NCBI GenBank assembly: GCA_041617635.1
Contig: JBFJOO010000008.1
Coordinates: 26,968-90,967, forward strand
Direction: 5' to 3'
Length of the DNA: 64,000 bases
DNA from: JAABRB01 sp041617635
GTDB lineage: Bacteria > Pseudomonadota > Gammaproteobacteria > Burkholderiales > SG8-39
Under the pieces are notes generated by a model that saw nothing but the letters and a program-made list of their open reading frames with translations, was not told the DNA's origin and ran no database searches. This document shows, one piece after another, positions 9,583-18,370 of the stretch. Numbering within the stretch: the first letter of the stretch is position 1; every line of letters begins with the position of its first letter. A program made the position numbers and the translations under genes.

Positions 9583-10239
9583 TTATTGCGTGGCCTTCGT
9601 GGCGACCGAGGCGGAGGGTGCAGCGCGCGCCCCGGTGATCTGCAGGTACCGGCGCTTGTCCTCGTCGTAGCGGGCGTTGATTGCCTCGCTTTCCTGCTTC
9701 TTCGACTCGAGCAGCGATTGCTGTGCTCGGAGATCACTGTCAACCTCGTGGAGGTTGCGCTTGATCATCGCCGCAGCGAGATCGCCCTTGTCCTTCGCTT
9801 GTTCGGCCTGCTCAGTGAGCTTATCGCGACGCTTCTCCAGCTCGCTGATGCGAATCGCGATGTGCCGCGCGGCCTCCGCATTGTTCGCAAGCGCGCGGGC
9901 GCGCGCGTCATCGATATCCTTGATCGACGGGTATGTTGCAAGCAATGCGCGGTTCTTGCGGTTCTCCTCGCGCGCAATTGCAGCGGCCTCGCTCTTCTTG
10001 CGCTCTTCCTCTTCGCGAGCCGCAATCTCCTCGGGCGTGAGCGCGGCGGCGCTGCGCTTGATCACCGTGCCTTGTGAATTGAGCTGCTCGGAGGCTCGGC
10101 CGGTCATGTCGATCGGCGGCCGGTCGGTGTAGCGGGTACGTCCTTGCTCGTCGACGTACTTGTAGAGCTTCTGCGCGCCCGCGGGTCCCGCGGCGAGGAG
10201 CGCGCAAAAGACGATGAACAGAGCCTTTGCGCATTTCAT
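9583..10239 (-). CDS. DUF4124-domain secreted coiled-coil protein
   Basis: 218 residues. A Sec signal peptide (ALFIVFCALLAAGPAGA) is followed at once by a DUF4124 domain (KLYKYVDEQGRTRYTDRPPI, about residues 23-45). A long charged alpha-helical, probably coiled-coil region then fills residues 65-200, rich in E, K and R (EEERKKSEAAAIAREENRKN). DUF4124 proteins are common periplasmic proteins of beta- and gammaproteobacteria with no settled function. A GGAGAG ribosome site precedes ATG 10239. It is probably monocistronic and is convergent with gatB. Confidence 0.85.
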   Translation of the reverse strand: MKCAKALFIVFCALLAAGPAGAQKLYKYVDEQGRTRYTDRPPIDMTGRASEQLNSQGTVIKRSAAALTPEEIAAREEEERKKSEAAAIAREENRKNRALLATYPSIKDIDDARARALANNAEAARHIAIRISELEKRRDKLTEQAEQAKDKGDLAAAMIKRNLHEVDSDLRAQQSLLESKKQESEAINARYDEDKRRYLQITGARAAPSASVATKATQ

Positions 10240-10595
10240 GATGACTTCTCTCCGTGTGTCGTCGTTATGGTGGGCGATTCAGCGGGCGAAAGACACGGCA
10301 TGGACTACCCTACGCCGATTTCTTTGCTCCTGGCGCATATCAACTATTGGACCGCTTCGCGGCGCAATACGCACGCTGTCGGCCGGGGCTTTGCGTAAAA
10401 TTCCACAGATGTTGCGCGGGCTTACGGCATATTCCTGCAGCGGTGCGATACCCGGTGCGGCGCAAAGTGCCGAGTTTCGTCACTCGGCTGCGCCAGCGAG
10501 TCGACTGCGCCGCGCGTTGCGCCGCGCGCCCCAGGCTGCCCCGGCGAAGTCCGCGCCGCGCCTGAGAGCCGACGATTTTCACTCCTGAATTCAAC
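10240..10595. other. Non-coding divergent region with a stable hairpin
   Basis: This 356-bp spacer lies between the divergent DUF4124 gene and xthA. Short frames in it have no family signature or start signals. The one clear structure is a compound stem-loop at 10459-10495: outer GGCGCA/TGCGCC and inner GCCGAGT/ACTCGGC around a TTCGTC loop. I see no convincing -35/-10 pair for either gene. Confidence 0.55.
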
Positions 10596-11372
10596 GTGCT
10601 ACGCATCACTAGTCTGAATCTCAACGGAATCCGATCGGCGATCCGCCGCGGCTTCCTGACCTGGCTACTGAAGAGTCGTCCGGACATTGTTTGCATGCAA
10701 GAGATCAAAGCGCATCAAAGCGATCTCGATTCCGCAATTCTCATGCCCGACGCGCTGCACGGCTTCTTTCACTGTGCCGGGAAGAAGGGTTACTCGGGGG
10801 TGGGCCTTTACTGCCGAAAGGCGCCCGATCGGGTGATGGCGGGTTTCGGGAGCACAGAATTCGATCCGGAGGGGCGCTTTCTGCGCGTCGACTACGGAGG
10901 GCTGTCGGTGGTTTCGGTGTATCTGCCCTCCGGCTCGAGCTCCGCGGAGCGCCAACAGGCGAAGTTTCGTTTCATGGACGAGTTCAAGCCCTGCCTCGCG
11001 CGACTACGCAAGAGCGGGCGCGAGTTCATCATCTCCGGCGACTGGAACATCGCGCACCGCGAGATCGACCTGAAGAACTGGCGCGCCAACCAGAAGAACT
11101 CCGGTTTTCTGCCGGAAGAGCGCGCATGGATCAGCGAGGTATTCGAGAGCGCCGGATGGGTCGATGTCTTCCGGATGCTCGATCCGCGCGCGGAGCAATA
11201 CACCTGGTGGTCGAATCGGGGACAGGCCTGGGCGAAGAACGTGGGGTGGCGGATCGATTACCAGATCGCCACGCCCGGCGTCGCGGCCAAGGCGCGCCGC
11301 GCGCAGATCTACAAGGACGAGCGGTTCTCCGACCACGCGCCGCTCACGATCGAATACGACGTGAGTATCTAG
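10596..11372 (+). CDS. xthA: Exodeoxyribonuclease III (AP endonuclease)
   Basis: 258 residues of the exonuclease-endonuclease-phosphatase fold. XthA cleaves DNA at abasic sites and degrades 3' ends in base-excision repair. Family motifs are LRITSLNLNGIRSA, PDIVCMQEIKA (metal-binding Glu), ISGDWNIAHREIDLKN, GWRIDYQIATP and the C-terminal FSDHAPLTIEYD catalytic His-Asp region. It stands alone on the plus strand. Repeat copy A2 abuts its stop codon. Confidence 0.95.
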   Translation: MLRITSLNLNGIRSAIRRGFLTWLLKSRPDIVCMQEIKAHQSDLDSAILMPDALHGFFHCAGKKGYSGVGLYCRKAPDRVMAGFGSTEFDPEGRFLRVDYGGLSVVSVYLPSGSSSAERQQAKFRFMDEFKPCLARLRKSGREFIISGDWNIAHREIDLKNWRANQKNSGFLPEERAWISEVFESAGWVDVFRMLDPRAEQYTWWSNRGQAWAKNVGWRIDYQIATPGVAAKARRAQIYKDERFSDHAPLTIEYDVSI

Positions 11373-11492
11373 AATTCGTCCCGAAATCCGCGCTCACGCT
11401 TCCGCCGGAAAGAAGCGGGCGCACGAACTAAGGGGGGAATTCCCCTTGTATATCCCGAACGAACACGGGGCAAGCCCCTTGTATATCCCCTC
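11371..11492. repeat. Family A double-hairpin repeat, copy A2
   Basis: A flank beginning AGAATTCGTCCCGAAATC at the xthA stop matches the flank of copy A1. It is followed by AAGGGGGGAATTCCCCTTG (11430-11447) and ACGGGGCAAGCCCCTTG (11464-11481), each trailed by TATATCCC. It has the same orientation as A1. It lies between the convergent xthA and SMP-30 genes, where a bidirectional transcription block is possible. The rest of the gap to 11552 shows nothing else. Confidence 0.85.
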
Positions 11493-11552
11493 GTTTGCAA
11501 GGGCGATCGAATATTGGTACGGCTGACAGTTGTCCCGCTTGTTACGAGCTAG

Positions 11553-12572
11553 TCAGCGTCGCCAGTGCACCATCGGCAGACCGGCGACTGGCGATTGGAA
11601 GTAGGGAATTCGTGTACCGACCAGGCTGCCAATATAGGCGGTTCGAAGGTCCGCACCACCGAACGTCACGCTCGCCATCCAGGGCGCGATGGTTCCCTTC
11701 GCGCGCCGCATGTCCTCGGTGGTGGCCGCGCCCTGCGCGAACTTGGCCTCCAGCGCCGTCGTGGCTTCCTGGTCCCCGTCGTCGAGCAGCACGCGCAGCT
11801 CGCCCTCCGGCGTGATCGCAATGAGGCGGTCCGCCATGACCATCGTGCACCACAGGTTCCCGTGGGAGTCGAACGCGATGCCGTCCGGAAAGCCCGTGCC
11901 GAGCGGCTCGGGGCCGAACACCTCGCGGTCCCGCAGCTCGCCGTTCGAGGTCACGCGCATCCGGCTCACGCGCTTGCCCGTGGTCTCGACGATGTAGAGC
12001 CACTCCTCCTGCGCATCGAGCCGCACCTCGTTGGTGAAACAGAAGCCCTCGGCAACGACCCGCAGACCGCGCTTGTCCGCCAGCGCGACGTAGCCGTCGT
12101 CGAGCCCTGGCCGGATCGCCTTGGTCCAGGGGTTCACGCGTGTCGATACCGTGAGCCACATCCGGTCCTGCGAGTCGCGCAGCACGAAGTTCACCTTGCC
12201 GATCGGCTTGCCGTCGATCGAGTCGTACAGCGTGCGCGAGTGGCCGTCGCGCGTCATCACCTCGAGCGCATCCGTGCCGAAATTCGCGATCAGGAAGTCG
12301 CCGTTCGCCGCGAACGCGAGCCCGTTCGGCAGCGTGCCCTGCGTGAAGCGGGCCTCGAAATCGGCGGTGGCCTCGAATTTCGCGTTCGACTGCTGGGCGA
12401 TCATCGTCTGCGTGCCGTCCGGGGCGATGCGCATCACGCCCCCCCGCGCGTCGGCGGACCACAGCGTGCCATCCGGTTCCGCGAGAATGCACTCGGGGCG
12501 CTGCAGGTCGTGACCCACGTAGCGGATCGCCGCGCGGTCGACCCTGAAGCCGTCGAGTGGGTTCTTGCTCAT
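11553..12572 (-). CDS. SMP-30/gluconolactonase/LRE-family protein
   Basis: 339 residues of six-bladed beta-propeller type. It shows the SMP-30 pattern RPECILAEPDGTLWSADARG at the N-terminus, LPNGLAFAANGDFLIANFG, EGFCFTNEVRLDAQEEWLYI and GFPDGIAFDSHGNLWCTMV. The Glu, Asn and Asp residues that bind the divalent metal in this family are present. Members hydrolyse lactones or related esters. It is the most distal gene of a minus-strand cluster with a cyclase, a cupin and a TRAP transporter, which suggests one step in degrading an imported organic acid or lactone. The substrate is not inferable. Confidence 0.85.
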   Translation of the reverse strand: MSKNPLDGFRVDRAAIRYVGHDLQRPECILAEPDGTLWSADARGGVMRIAPDGTQTMIAQQSNAKFEATADFEARFTQGTLPNGLAFAANGDFLIANFGTDALEVMTRDGHSRTLYDSIDGKPIGKVNFVLRDSQDRMWLTVSTRVNPWTKAIRPGLDDGYVALADKRGLRVVAEGFCFTNEVRLDAQEEWLYIVETTGKRVSRMRVTSNGELRDREVFGPEPLGTGFPDGIAFDSHGNLWCTMVMADRLIAITPEGELRVLLDDGDQEATTALEAKFAQGAATTEDMRRAKGTIAPWMASVTFGGADLRTAYIGSLVGTRIPYFQSPVAGLPMVHWRR

Positions 12573-12584
12573 GTCATCACCTCT

Positions 12585-13409
12585 TCACCGTGCGGCCATC
12601 GCGGCGCGCTCGTGCTCGGTCGAAGCGAGGAGCGCGTCGTCCACGATCGCCACGGCCCGTGTCCAGCCGGCCGATGCGCCCCGGATCTTGTGCGGGAAGC
12701 ACGCGATGACGAAGCCGTGCGACGGCAGCGCCTCGAGGTTGTGCAGCTTCTCGAGGTGGCAGTAGCCAATGTGCCGCCCTGCCTTGTGCCCCTCCCAGAT
12801 GAGCGACGCGTCGCCGGTTTCCTTGTACTTCTCGGCGGTGTATACGAACGGCGCGTCCCAGCTCCAGGCATCGGTGCCGGTGAGTCGAACGCCACGCTCG
12901 AGGAGATACATTGTCGCCTCGTAGCCCATGCCGCACCCGGCGCTCACGTAATCGTCGTTGCCGTAACGGCTGCCCGCGCGCGTGTTGACGGCCACGATCT
13001 CGAGCGGCTTCAGCTCGTGCCCTATGCGCTCGAGCTCGCGCTCGACGTCCTTTGCCGTCACCACGTAGCCGTCCGGAAGCGCACGGAAGTCGAGCTTCAC
13101 TCCGGGCTGGAAGCACCATTCGAGCGGGACCTCGTCGATGGTAATCGCACGCTCGCCGTGGTTCATGGTCGGGTGGAAGTGGTACGGCGCATCGAGGTGC
13201 GTGCCGTTGTGGGTGATGAGCTCGACCTTCTCCACGGCCCATGCCGCGCCGTCGGGAAGATCTTCCTTCGCGAGGCCTGGGAAGAACGGTGCCATCTGGC
13301 CGTAGGTCGCGTCGTGGTCGAAGTACTCGATCTTCGGCCCGAAAGGCGACGGGTCGGAAACGACCTCGTTCTCGAGGTAGATCGACAGGTCGATGAATTT
13401 TCTGGCCAT
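12585..13409 (-). CDS. Cyclase-family (kynurenine-formamidase-like) hydrolase
   Basis: 274 residues. The metal-binding signature of the cyclase/KynB family is intact: THNGTHLDAPYHFHP (about residues 65-80), plus downstream VAVNTRAGSRYG and WEGHKAG. These enzymes hydrolyse N-formyl or cyclic amide and ester bonds using Mn or Zn. It is 12 bp upstream of the SMP-30 gene and follows the cupin gene. In this context it could open a ring or remove a formyl group from the TRAP substrate, which is inference. True kynurenine formamidase activity is doubtful because no kynurenine genes are adjacent. Confidence 0.85.
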   Translation of the reverse strand: MARKFIDLSIYLENEVVSDPSPFGPKIEYFDHDATYGQMAPFFPGLAKEDLPDGAAWAVEKVELITHNGTHLDAPYHFHPTMNHGERAITIDEVPLEWCFQPGVKLDFRALPDGYVVTAKDVERELERIGHELKPLEIVAVNTRAGSRYGNDDYVSAGCGMGYEATMYLLERGVRLTGTDAWSWDAPFVYTAEKYKETGDASLIWEGHKAGRHIGYCHLEKLHNLEALPSHGFVIACFPHKIRGASAGWTRAVAIVDDALLASTEHERAAMAAR

Positions 13410-13433
13410 GAAAGATCCCCTGTGCTCGAAGCC

Positions 13434-14090
13434 CTAGCGCCGCCGCGCCGCCTTGCGCGGCCGCCTCGCGGACCGCGCAGGGGACTTCGTCACCTTCCGG
13501 GCCGGCTTCTTAACCTGTCGACTCGCCGCGCGCTTCGCGACACGCTTCGCCGCGCGTTTGCCGATCGGCTCGGCCGAGACCAGCACCGCGGCGAGAATGC
13601 AGGGCTCGGTGCCGCGCACGCTCCACGAGTGATTCGTCCCGCGCTGGATGAGGACGTCGCCCGCACGCAGCAGGGTCTCGCCTTCCTCCATGATCGCGTG
13701 GATCTCGCCTCTGAGGATGATGATGTAATCGACGGTGTTCGTCTTGTGCATCATCGGGTCGCTCGAGGACTTGTCCGGGGCGTGGCCGGCCTGGATCGAA
13801 TCGAACGCCTCGCGGGCGTCGGCACGGTCGCGCCACGCCGAGTCCGGCGGAAACTCCACGATCCGGACGATCGTGCCGCCACGCGGCGGCTCGAGGCGGA
13901 CCGGGCGCCCCGCGGCGTCCGTCTCGCCCTCATTGCGCGCCGGGGCGCGCGTCGTTTCCCAAAGATCCGTGAGCGCCAGCCCCGGCATGGATTTCATCTC
14001 CATGACGTTGCGCGCCGGACTGTCCATCAGAAACGTCGACTTTCCGCCTGGGGTGTGGCCGGTCACGACTCTGCGTACTGTCCAGATCAT
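13434..14090 (-). CDS. Cupin-domain protein with a lysine/arginine-rich C-terminal tail
   Basis: 218 residues. A cupin barrel occupies about residues 60-165 (VDYIIILRGEIHAIMEEGE and LLRAGDVLIQRGTNHSWSV are cupin motifs 1 and 2; the usual first His-x-His of motif 1 is not evident). Residues 175-218 form a low-complexity basic tail with AKR, KKPARK and ARRPRKAARRR, resembling histone-H1-like bacterial tails and not part of a cupin. It lies between the TRAP permease and the cyclase in the catabolic cluster. It may be an isomerase, dioxygenase-like or ligand-binding protein; the tail suggests nucleic acid or polyanion binding, which is inference. Confidence 0.8.
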   Translation of the reverse strand: MIWTVRRVVTGHTPGGKSTFLMDSPARNVMEMKSMPGLALTDLWETTRAPARNEGETDAAGRPVRLEPPRGGTIVRIVEFPPDSAWRDRADAREAFDSIQAGHAPDKSSSDPMMHKTNTVDYIIILRGEIHAIMEEGETLLRAGDVLIQRGTNHSWSVRGTEPCILAAVLVSAEPIGKRAAKRVAKRAASRQVKKPARKVTKSPARSARRPRKAARRR

Positions 14091-14127
14091 TGCAACCTCG
14101 CTGGGTGTGGTCGAAGTGGAGGAGTGA

Positions 14128-15459
14128 CTACAGGAGTGCGGTGGCGAGCGGCGGATACGCGATCACCAGCACGAGCACCACCGCCATTATCGCAGCGAAC
14201 GGCGCCGCGCCCGCGAAGATTTCGCCGAGCGTGATCGGACTTTCCTTCCCCAGGGTCGCCTTGATCACGAACACGGCGATGCCGAACGGCGGCGAGAGCA
14301 GCCCGATCTCCACCGCAATCAGGGTCACGATTCCGAACCAGATCAGGTCGATGTTGAAGCCGACGAGCGCCGGCAACGCGAGCGGCACGGTGACGAGCAT
14401 GATCGAGCTCGAGTCAAGTATGGTGCCGAGCGCGATGACCGCGAAAATGAAGATCGCGATGAATCCCGCTTGGCCGAGCTCCGAGTTGACGATCGTCGTG
14501 GCGAGGAATTCGGTCACGCCGGACACCGCGAGCATGCGAGAGTAGACGCTCGCGGCGATGATCAGAAAGCAGATCGCGGCGGTGATGTGCCCCGTCTCGA
14601 CCAGCACCCTCCAAAGCATGGCCAAAGTCAGTCGTCGCTTTACGAGCGCCAGCACGAGCGCACCGGCGGCGCCGACCGCGCCCGCCTCGGTCGGCGTAAA
14701 GAGGCCACCGTAGAGCCCGCCGAGCACGAGAACCACGAGCGCAACCACCGGGACCAGCTTCGTGGCGATCGCCTCGAGCGTCAGCCGCGGCGCCGCTTCG
14801 TCCGCACCGGCCGCGGCACCATCCGATTCACGCCCGCCGACAAACTGCGGGAAGTAACGCGCCATGACGAGGATGCCGACCCCGAACGCGGTAGCGAGCA
14901 GGATCCCGGGAATGATCCCGGCGATGAAGAGATCGCCGATCGAGCGCTCGGTCAGCACTCCGTACAGAATTAACAGCAGGCTCGGCGGGATCAGCATGCC
15001 GAGGACCGAAGAGCCGGCCACGACGCCCACGGCGAAGCGCGGCGTGTAGCCGTGGCGCAGCATCTCGGGCACCGCGACCTTCGTGAACACGGCGGCAGAG
15101 GCGATGGATATGCCGGTGATCGCCGCGAAGACCGCGTTCGCTGCGACGGTCGCGATACCTAGCCCACCGCGCACGCGCCGGAAGATGTCGTTCGCGACTT
15201 CGAATGTTTCGCGACCGATGTCGGCGGCCGCCACCAGCAACCCCATCAGAACGAAAAGCGGCACGACGCCGAACACGTAGTCTGCGATGACGTCGTTCAC
15301 CGCTAGCGCGAGCATGTTCGCCGCGACGCCGATGTCGCCGCGGATGATCCACACGCCGACGAAGGACAGCCCCGCGAGCGCCACACCAACATGCATGCCC
15401 CCGTAGATCAGCAGCAACATGCAGCCGACCGAGGCGAGCCCGATGGTCGTACCTTCCAT
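14128..15459 (-). CDS. TRAP transporter large permease (DctM family)
   Basis: 443 residues, about 12 membrane segments. DctM signatures include GILPGILL-like IIPGILLATAFGVGI, the LIPPSLLLILYGVLTERS stretch and GGLYGGLFTPTEAGAVGAAG. It is the ion-coupled transport subunit that moves the substrate delivered by the binding protein. It directly abuts dctQ (TAG followed by ATG with no gap) and forms a full DctPQM set with the genes behind it. The substrate is unknown but presumably is processed by the neighbouring cyclase, SMP-30 and FAH-family enzymes. Confidence 0.93.
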   Translation of the reverse strand: MEGTTIGLASVGCMLLLIYGGMHVGVALAGLSFVGVWIIRGDIGVAANMLALAVNDVIADYVFGVVPLFVLMGLLVAAADIGRETFEVANDIFRRVRGGLGIATVAANAVFAAITGISIASAAVFTKVAVPEMLRHGYTPRFAVGVVAGSSVLGMLIPPSLLLILYGVLTERSIGDLFIAGIIPGILLATAFGVGILVMARYFPQFVGGRESDGAAAGADEAAPRLTLEAIATKLVPVVALVVLVLGGLYGGLFTPTEAGAVGAAGALVLALVKRRLTLAMLWRVLVETGHITAAICFLIIAASVYSRMLAVSGVTEFLATTIVNSELGQAGFIAIFIFAVIALGTILDSSSIMLVTVPLALPALVGFNIDLIWFGIVTLIAVEIGLLSPPFGIAVFVIKATLGKESPITLGEIFAGAAPFAAIMAVVLVLVIAYPPLATALL

Positions 15460-15999
15460 CTACTGTACTTGCCGACGCGCAGTATCCGGGGTGCGACGGC
15501 CCAGAGCGGTCGACAGGTCCCGCCAGGCGAAGAGCACGAACTGCACCACCATTGCGGCGCATCCGGCGAGGATGATCGCCTTGAGCGGCCAGGTCGGAAT
15601 CTGCACCACCCCGGTCGAACCGTAGAAGTCGCCGTCGCGATACGCCTGGACCATCAGGGGCCATGTCGTAACGAGCACCACGACGAACAGCGCGGCGCCG
15701 ACTGCGTGGTAGAGGAGCTGCAACAGATGGCCGACACGCGGAAGCCGCTCGACCAGCCGGCCCAGCAGCGCGTCGGATCTGGTCAAGCCTCCCGCGCGCA
15801 GAGTTTCGGGAAGCTGCAGGAAGACGATCCCGACGATGGAGAACTGGACCATCTCCGGCACGCCGAGGATCGGCCGGGAGAACGCCCCCCGGGCGAGCAC
15901 GTCGCTGCAGATCAGCACCATGAGGAGGAAGATCCACACGGTGCCCGTCGCGGCGAACGTCCGGGTGAGCGTGCCGAAGTCTGGGCGACGGAAGTTCAT
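15460..15999 (-). CDS. TRAP transporter small permease (DctQ family)
   Basis: 179 residues with four membrane segments, including TGTVWIFLLMVLICSDVLARG and PEMVQFSIVGIVFLQLPET, typical of DctQ. The frame is open far upstream inside dctP, but the reading MNFRRPDFG from ATG 15999 gives a normal-length DctQ, 28 bp after the dctP stop. It associates with DctM to form the membrane complex. Confidence 0.9.
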   Translation of the reverse strand: MNFRRPDFGTLTRTFAATGTVWIFLLMVLICSDVLARGAFSRPILGVPEMVQFSIVGIVFLQLPETLRAGGLTRSDALLGRLVERLPRVGHLLQLLYHAVGAALFVVVLVTTWPLMVQAYRDGDFYGSTGVVQIPTWPLKAIILAGCAAMVVQFVLFAWRDLSTALGRRTPDTARRQVQ

Positions 16000-16027
16000 G
16001 GACTGCCGCGCCACGAAGCGAAACCCG

Positions 16028-17110
16028 CTATTCCTTGTCGAAATCGCGCGCGAATTTGAACCCTGTCGCACGCACCGAATCCATGTACGCCTTGAGCACC
16101 TTGTCGGCCGGTAGGCCCTTCGCCTTGGACTGCTTGACCCACTCCTGTGCGGGATTGGGGATCGTCTTGACGAGCTTGGCACGCTCAGAGGCGGGGAGCG
16201 CGATTTCCGTGCCGCCGGATTTCTTCCAGGCGGCATGCGAGGATTCGATGCGCGCGGTCTGTTCGACGAGATACGCTGCCTTGTATGCGTTCGCGCCCTT
16301 GCGAAACGCCGTCTTGACCTCGTCCGACAGGCCATTCCAACGATTCTTGTTGATCGCCACAGCCCCGGCGTACATCGCGCCGAAATCCGCCCGCGTGTAG
16401 TGCGGCGCGACCTCGAACAGCTTGGCCGGCACCGCGGCCGTGACAAAGATCACCGCGCCGTCGTAGACCCCGGTCTTCATGTCGTTGTAGAACGAGTTCA
16501 GGCTACCCTGCACCCCGACTGCGCCGGTGTTCTTGAACCAGTTGAGATTGGGACCGGCGCCGCCGAGCTTGCGGCCCTTGAGGTCCGCAACCGTGCGGAT
16601 CGGCTCCTTGGCGATCAAGCCGTAGTTGTCGATCGAGAACCCGGCGAGGTAGACGACGTTGTGCTTGCTCCACTCCGCGGTGAGCTCGGGCAATCCTTGC
16701 ACGTAGTCGATCGCCTGAGTGACAACGTTTGCGTCAGCTGGACCGAACGGAACGAAGTAGGTGACATTGTTGAGGGGGAGCTTCGCCGGATGGAACACGG
16801 TCGCGACGATGCCCATGTCCGAGATCCCCTGCTGCATGGTTTCGAGCTCGCTGCCAATCTTCGCCAGCGTGCCGCCGTACGTTTCGTTCCATGCGACCTT
16901 GTACTTGCCGGTCTTCGCGAGCTCCGCGTCGACGGTGGGAATGAAAGTATCGTGCAGGTGCTTCACCCAGAGGAAGATCGGTGGGTGGCCGGCTGCGACG
17001 GTGAGCTTGACGGTCTCCTGTGCGCGCGCGGCACCCGACGCGAGAGTCGCGACGAGCGCGAACATGGTTGCGAGAGCACGCAGGGTGGGCGAGACGCCGC
17101 GGGAAATCAT
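16028..17110 (-). CDS. TRAP transporter substrate-binding protein (DctP-like)
   Basis: 360 residues. A signal peptide (LRALATMFALVATLASGAARA, cut near residue 30) precedes a periplasmic binding protein with ELETMQQGISDMGIVATVFH and ADLKGRKLGGAGPNLNWFKN, the latter containing the region where family members place the carboxylate-binding Arg. It starts at ATG 17110; the upstream open frame is not supported. It is the first gene of the minus-strand TRAP-cupin-cyclase-SMP30 operon, with a good promoter upstream, and it delivers the ligand to DctQM. Confidence 0.92.
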   Translation of the reverse strand: MISRGVSPTLRALATMFALVATLASGAARAQETVKLTVAAGHPPIFLWVKHLHDTFIPTVDAELAKTGKYKVAWNETYGGTLAKIGSELETMQQGISDMGIVATVFHPAKLPLNNVTYFVPFGPADANVVTQAIDYVQGLPELTAEWSKHNVVYLAGFSIDNYGLIAKEPIRTVADLKGRKLGGAGPNLNWFKNTGAVGVQGSLNSFYNDMKTGVYDGAVIFVTAAVPAKLFEVAPHYTRADFGAMYAGAVAINKNRWNGLSDEVKTAFRKGANAYKAAYLVEQTARIESSHAAWKKSGGTEIALPASERAKLVKTIPNPAQEWVKQSKAKGLPADKVLKAYMDSVRATGFKFARDFDKE

Positions 17111-17192
17111 GTGCTTTTCCTCCTTGTTCGGGCGCCGGGTCACGCCTGGATCATTTCGCTTTCTGCGGCTAAGCGCGACTCTTGGCCGCAGA

Positions 17193-17221
17193 AGTATATG
17201 CCGCAACCCGCGCCTTGACAA
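17193..17221 (-). promoter_or_regulatory. Sigma-70 promoter for the TRAP/catabolic operon
   Basis: On the minus strand TTGTCA (17221-17216) and TATACT (17198-17193) are separated by exactly 17 bp; each matches five of six consensus bases. Transcription would start near 17186, leaving a leader of about 75 nt before the binding-protein ATG. The same 193-bp gap must also hold the control region of the divergent FAH-family gene. Confidence 0.65.
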
Positions 17222-17303
17222 AGCAGTCGGCGGGTCGTTCCATACGCCGCTAGCCAACGCGGCGCGTGCGCGTGTCGGGCCGCCAACCTCGTAGGAGAAG
17301 AGA

Positions 17304-18299
17304 ATGAGGCTCGTGACTTTCTCGCGCCGACGCGGCGCGAAATCGCGTGCAGGTGTGCTGATCGCGCGAGATGCGCGGGTCCTCGACTTGCAGGCTGCCC
17401 ACCGCGCCCGGTATCGCAAGAGCTCTCCGCACCTCGCGAGTGTGCTGGCGATCATCGAGGGAGGCGAGACGGCGGCGGCGCTCGCGCGCGAGCTCATCGC
17501 CGCAGCGTCGCAATTGACCGACGCGCAGATTCCGCGCGAGCGCATCAGGCTGCTCGCGCCGATCCCGCAACCGCCGCAGATGCGCGACTTTCTCTGCTTC
17601 GAGAAGCACCTGGTTCAGGCATTCGAGGCGGCGCGCCGGGTGCGGGCGCAATCGGCGCCGGACCCGGAGGCGGCGATGCGCGAAATGGAGGCGCGGGGGA
17701 TCCTCGCGGTCCCGAAGACCTGGTACGAGCGGCCGATCTTCTATCACCCGAACCGCCTCACGGTGTGCGGCACCGAGACCGACGTGCCCTGGCCGGGCTA
17801 CTCCAAACGGCTCGACTTCGAGCTCGAGTTCGGCTGCTACATCGGCAATCCGGGAAAGGACATCGCGCGCGACGCCGCGCGCAGCCACATCTTCGGCTAC
17901 ACGATCTTCAACGACTTCTCCGCGCGCGACGAGCAGACGCTCGAGATGCCCGGCCAGCTCGGACCCGGCAAGGGCAAGGACTTTGACAACTCGAACTGCA
18001 TGGGCCCGTGCCTGGTCACCGCTGACGAGATTCCGGACCCGTATGCGCTCACCATGGTGGTGCGCGTGAACGGCGCGGAGTGGGGCCGCGGCAGCTCGGC
18101 CGAGATGCACTGGAAGTTCGAGGATTGCATCGCGCACGTCGCGCGCTCCGAGACCTTGCATCCCGGCGAGTTCTTCGCCTCCGGCACCGTGGGCAACGGC
18201 AGCGGCCTCGAGCAGATGCGCTTCCTCAAGCCGCGCGACGTGGTCGAGCTCGAGGTCGAGGGGATCGGGATCCTGCGCAATCGCGTCGTGCAGCGCTGA
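17304..18299 (+). CDS. Fumarylacetoacetate hydrolase family protein
   Basis: 331 residues. The FAH fold's metal-binding acidic residues are visible in LDFELEFGCYIG and in IFGYTIFNDFSARDEQ, with FASGTVGNGSGLEQMR near the C-terminus. Members hydrolyse C-C bonds of acylpyruvates or act as hydratases and decarboxylases in aromatic and sugar-acid catabolism. It is divergent from the TRAP operon across 193 bp, so probably co-regulated with it. It is longer at the N-terminus than minimal FAH enzymes, as in FAH-like proteins with a short extra N-terminal domain. Confidence 0.9.
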   Translation: MRLVTFSRRRGAKSRAGVLIARDARVLDLQAAHRARYRKSSPHLASVLAIIEGGETAAALARELIAAASQLTDAQIPRERIRLLAPIPQPPQMRDFLCFEKHLVQAFEAARRVRAQSAPDPEAAMREMEARGILAVPKTWYERPIFYHPNRLTVCGTETDVPWPGYSKRLDFELEFGCYIGNPGKDIARDAARSHIFGYTIFNDFSARDEQTLEMPGQLGPGKGKDFDNSNCMGPCLVTADEIPDPYALTMVVRVNGAEWGRGSSAEMHWKFEDCIAHVARSETLHPGEFFASGTVGNGSGLEQMRFLKPRDVVELEVEGIGILRNRVVQR

Positions 18300-18370
18300 T
18301 TGCAGTCCTGGCGGGGGCGGGTCAGCGACCATGCCCGTCCGGCGCCTACGGCCGCAAGCGCCCGCCTATG

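Noticed and set aside
11565..14234. 889-codon plus-strand frame
   Set aside because: Antisense to SMP-30, cyclase and cupin genes, each with intact motifs. The product is low-complexity His/Arg/Val and unlike any protein.
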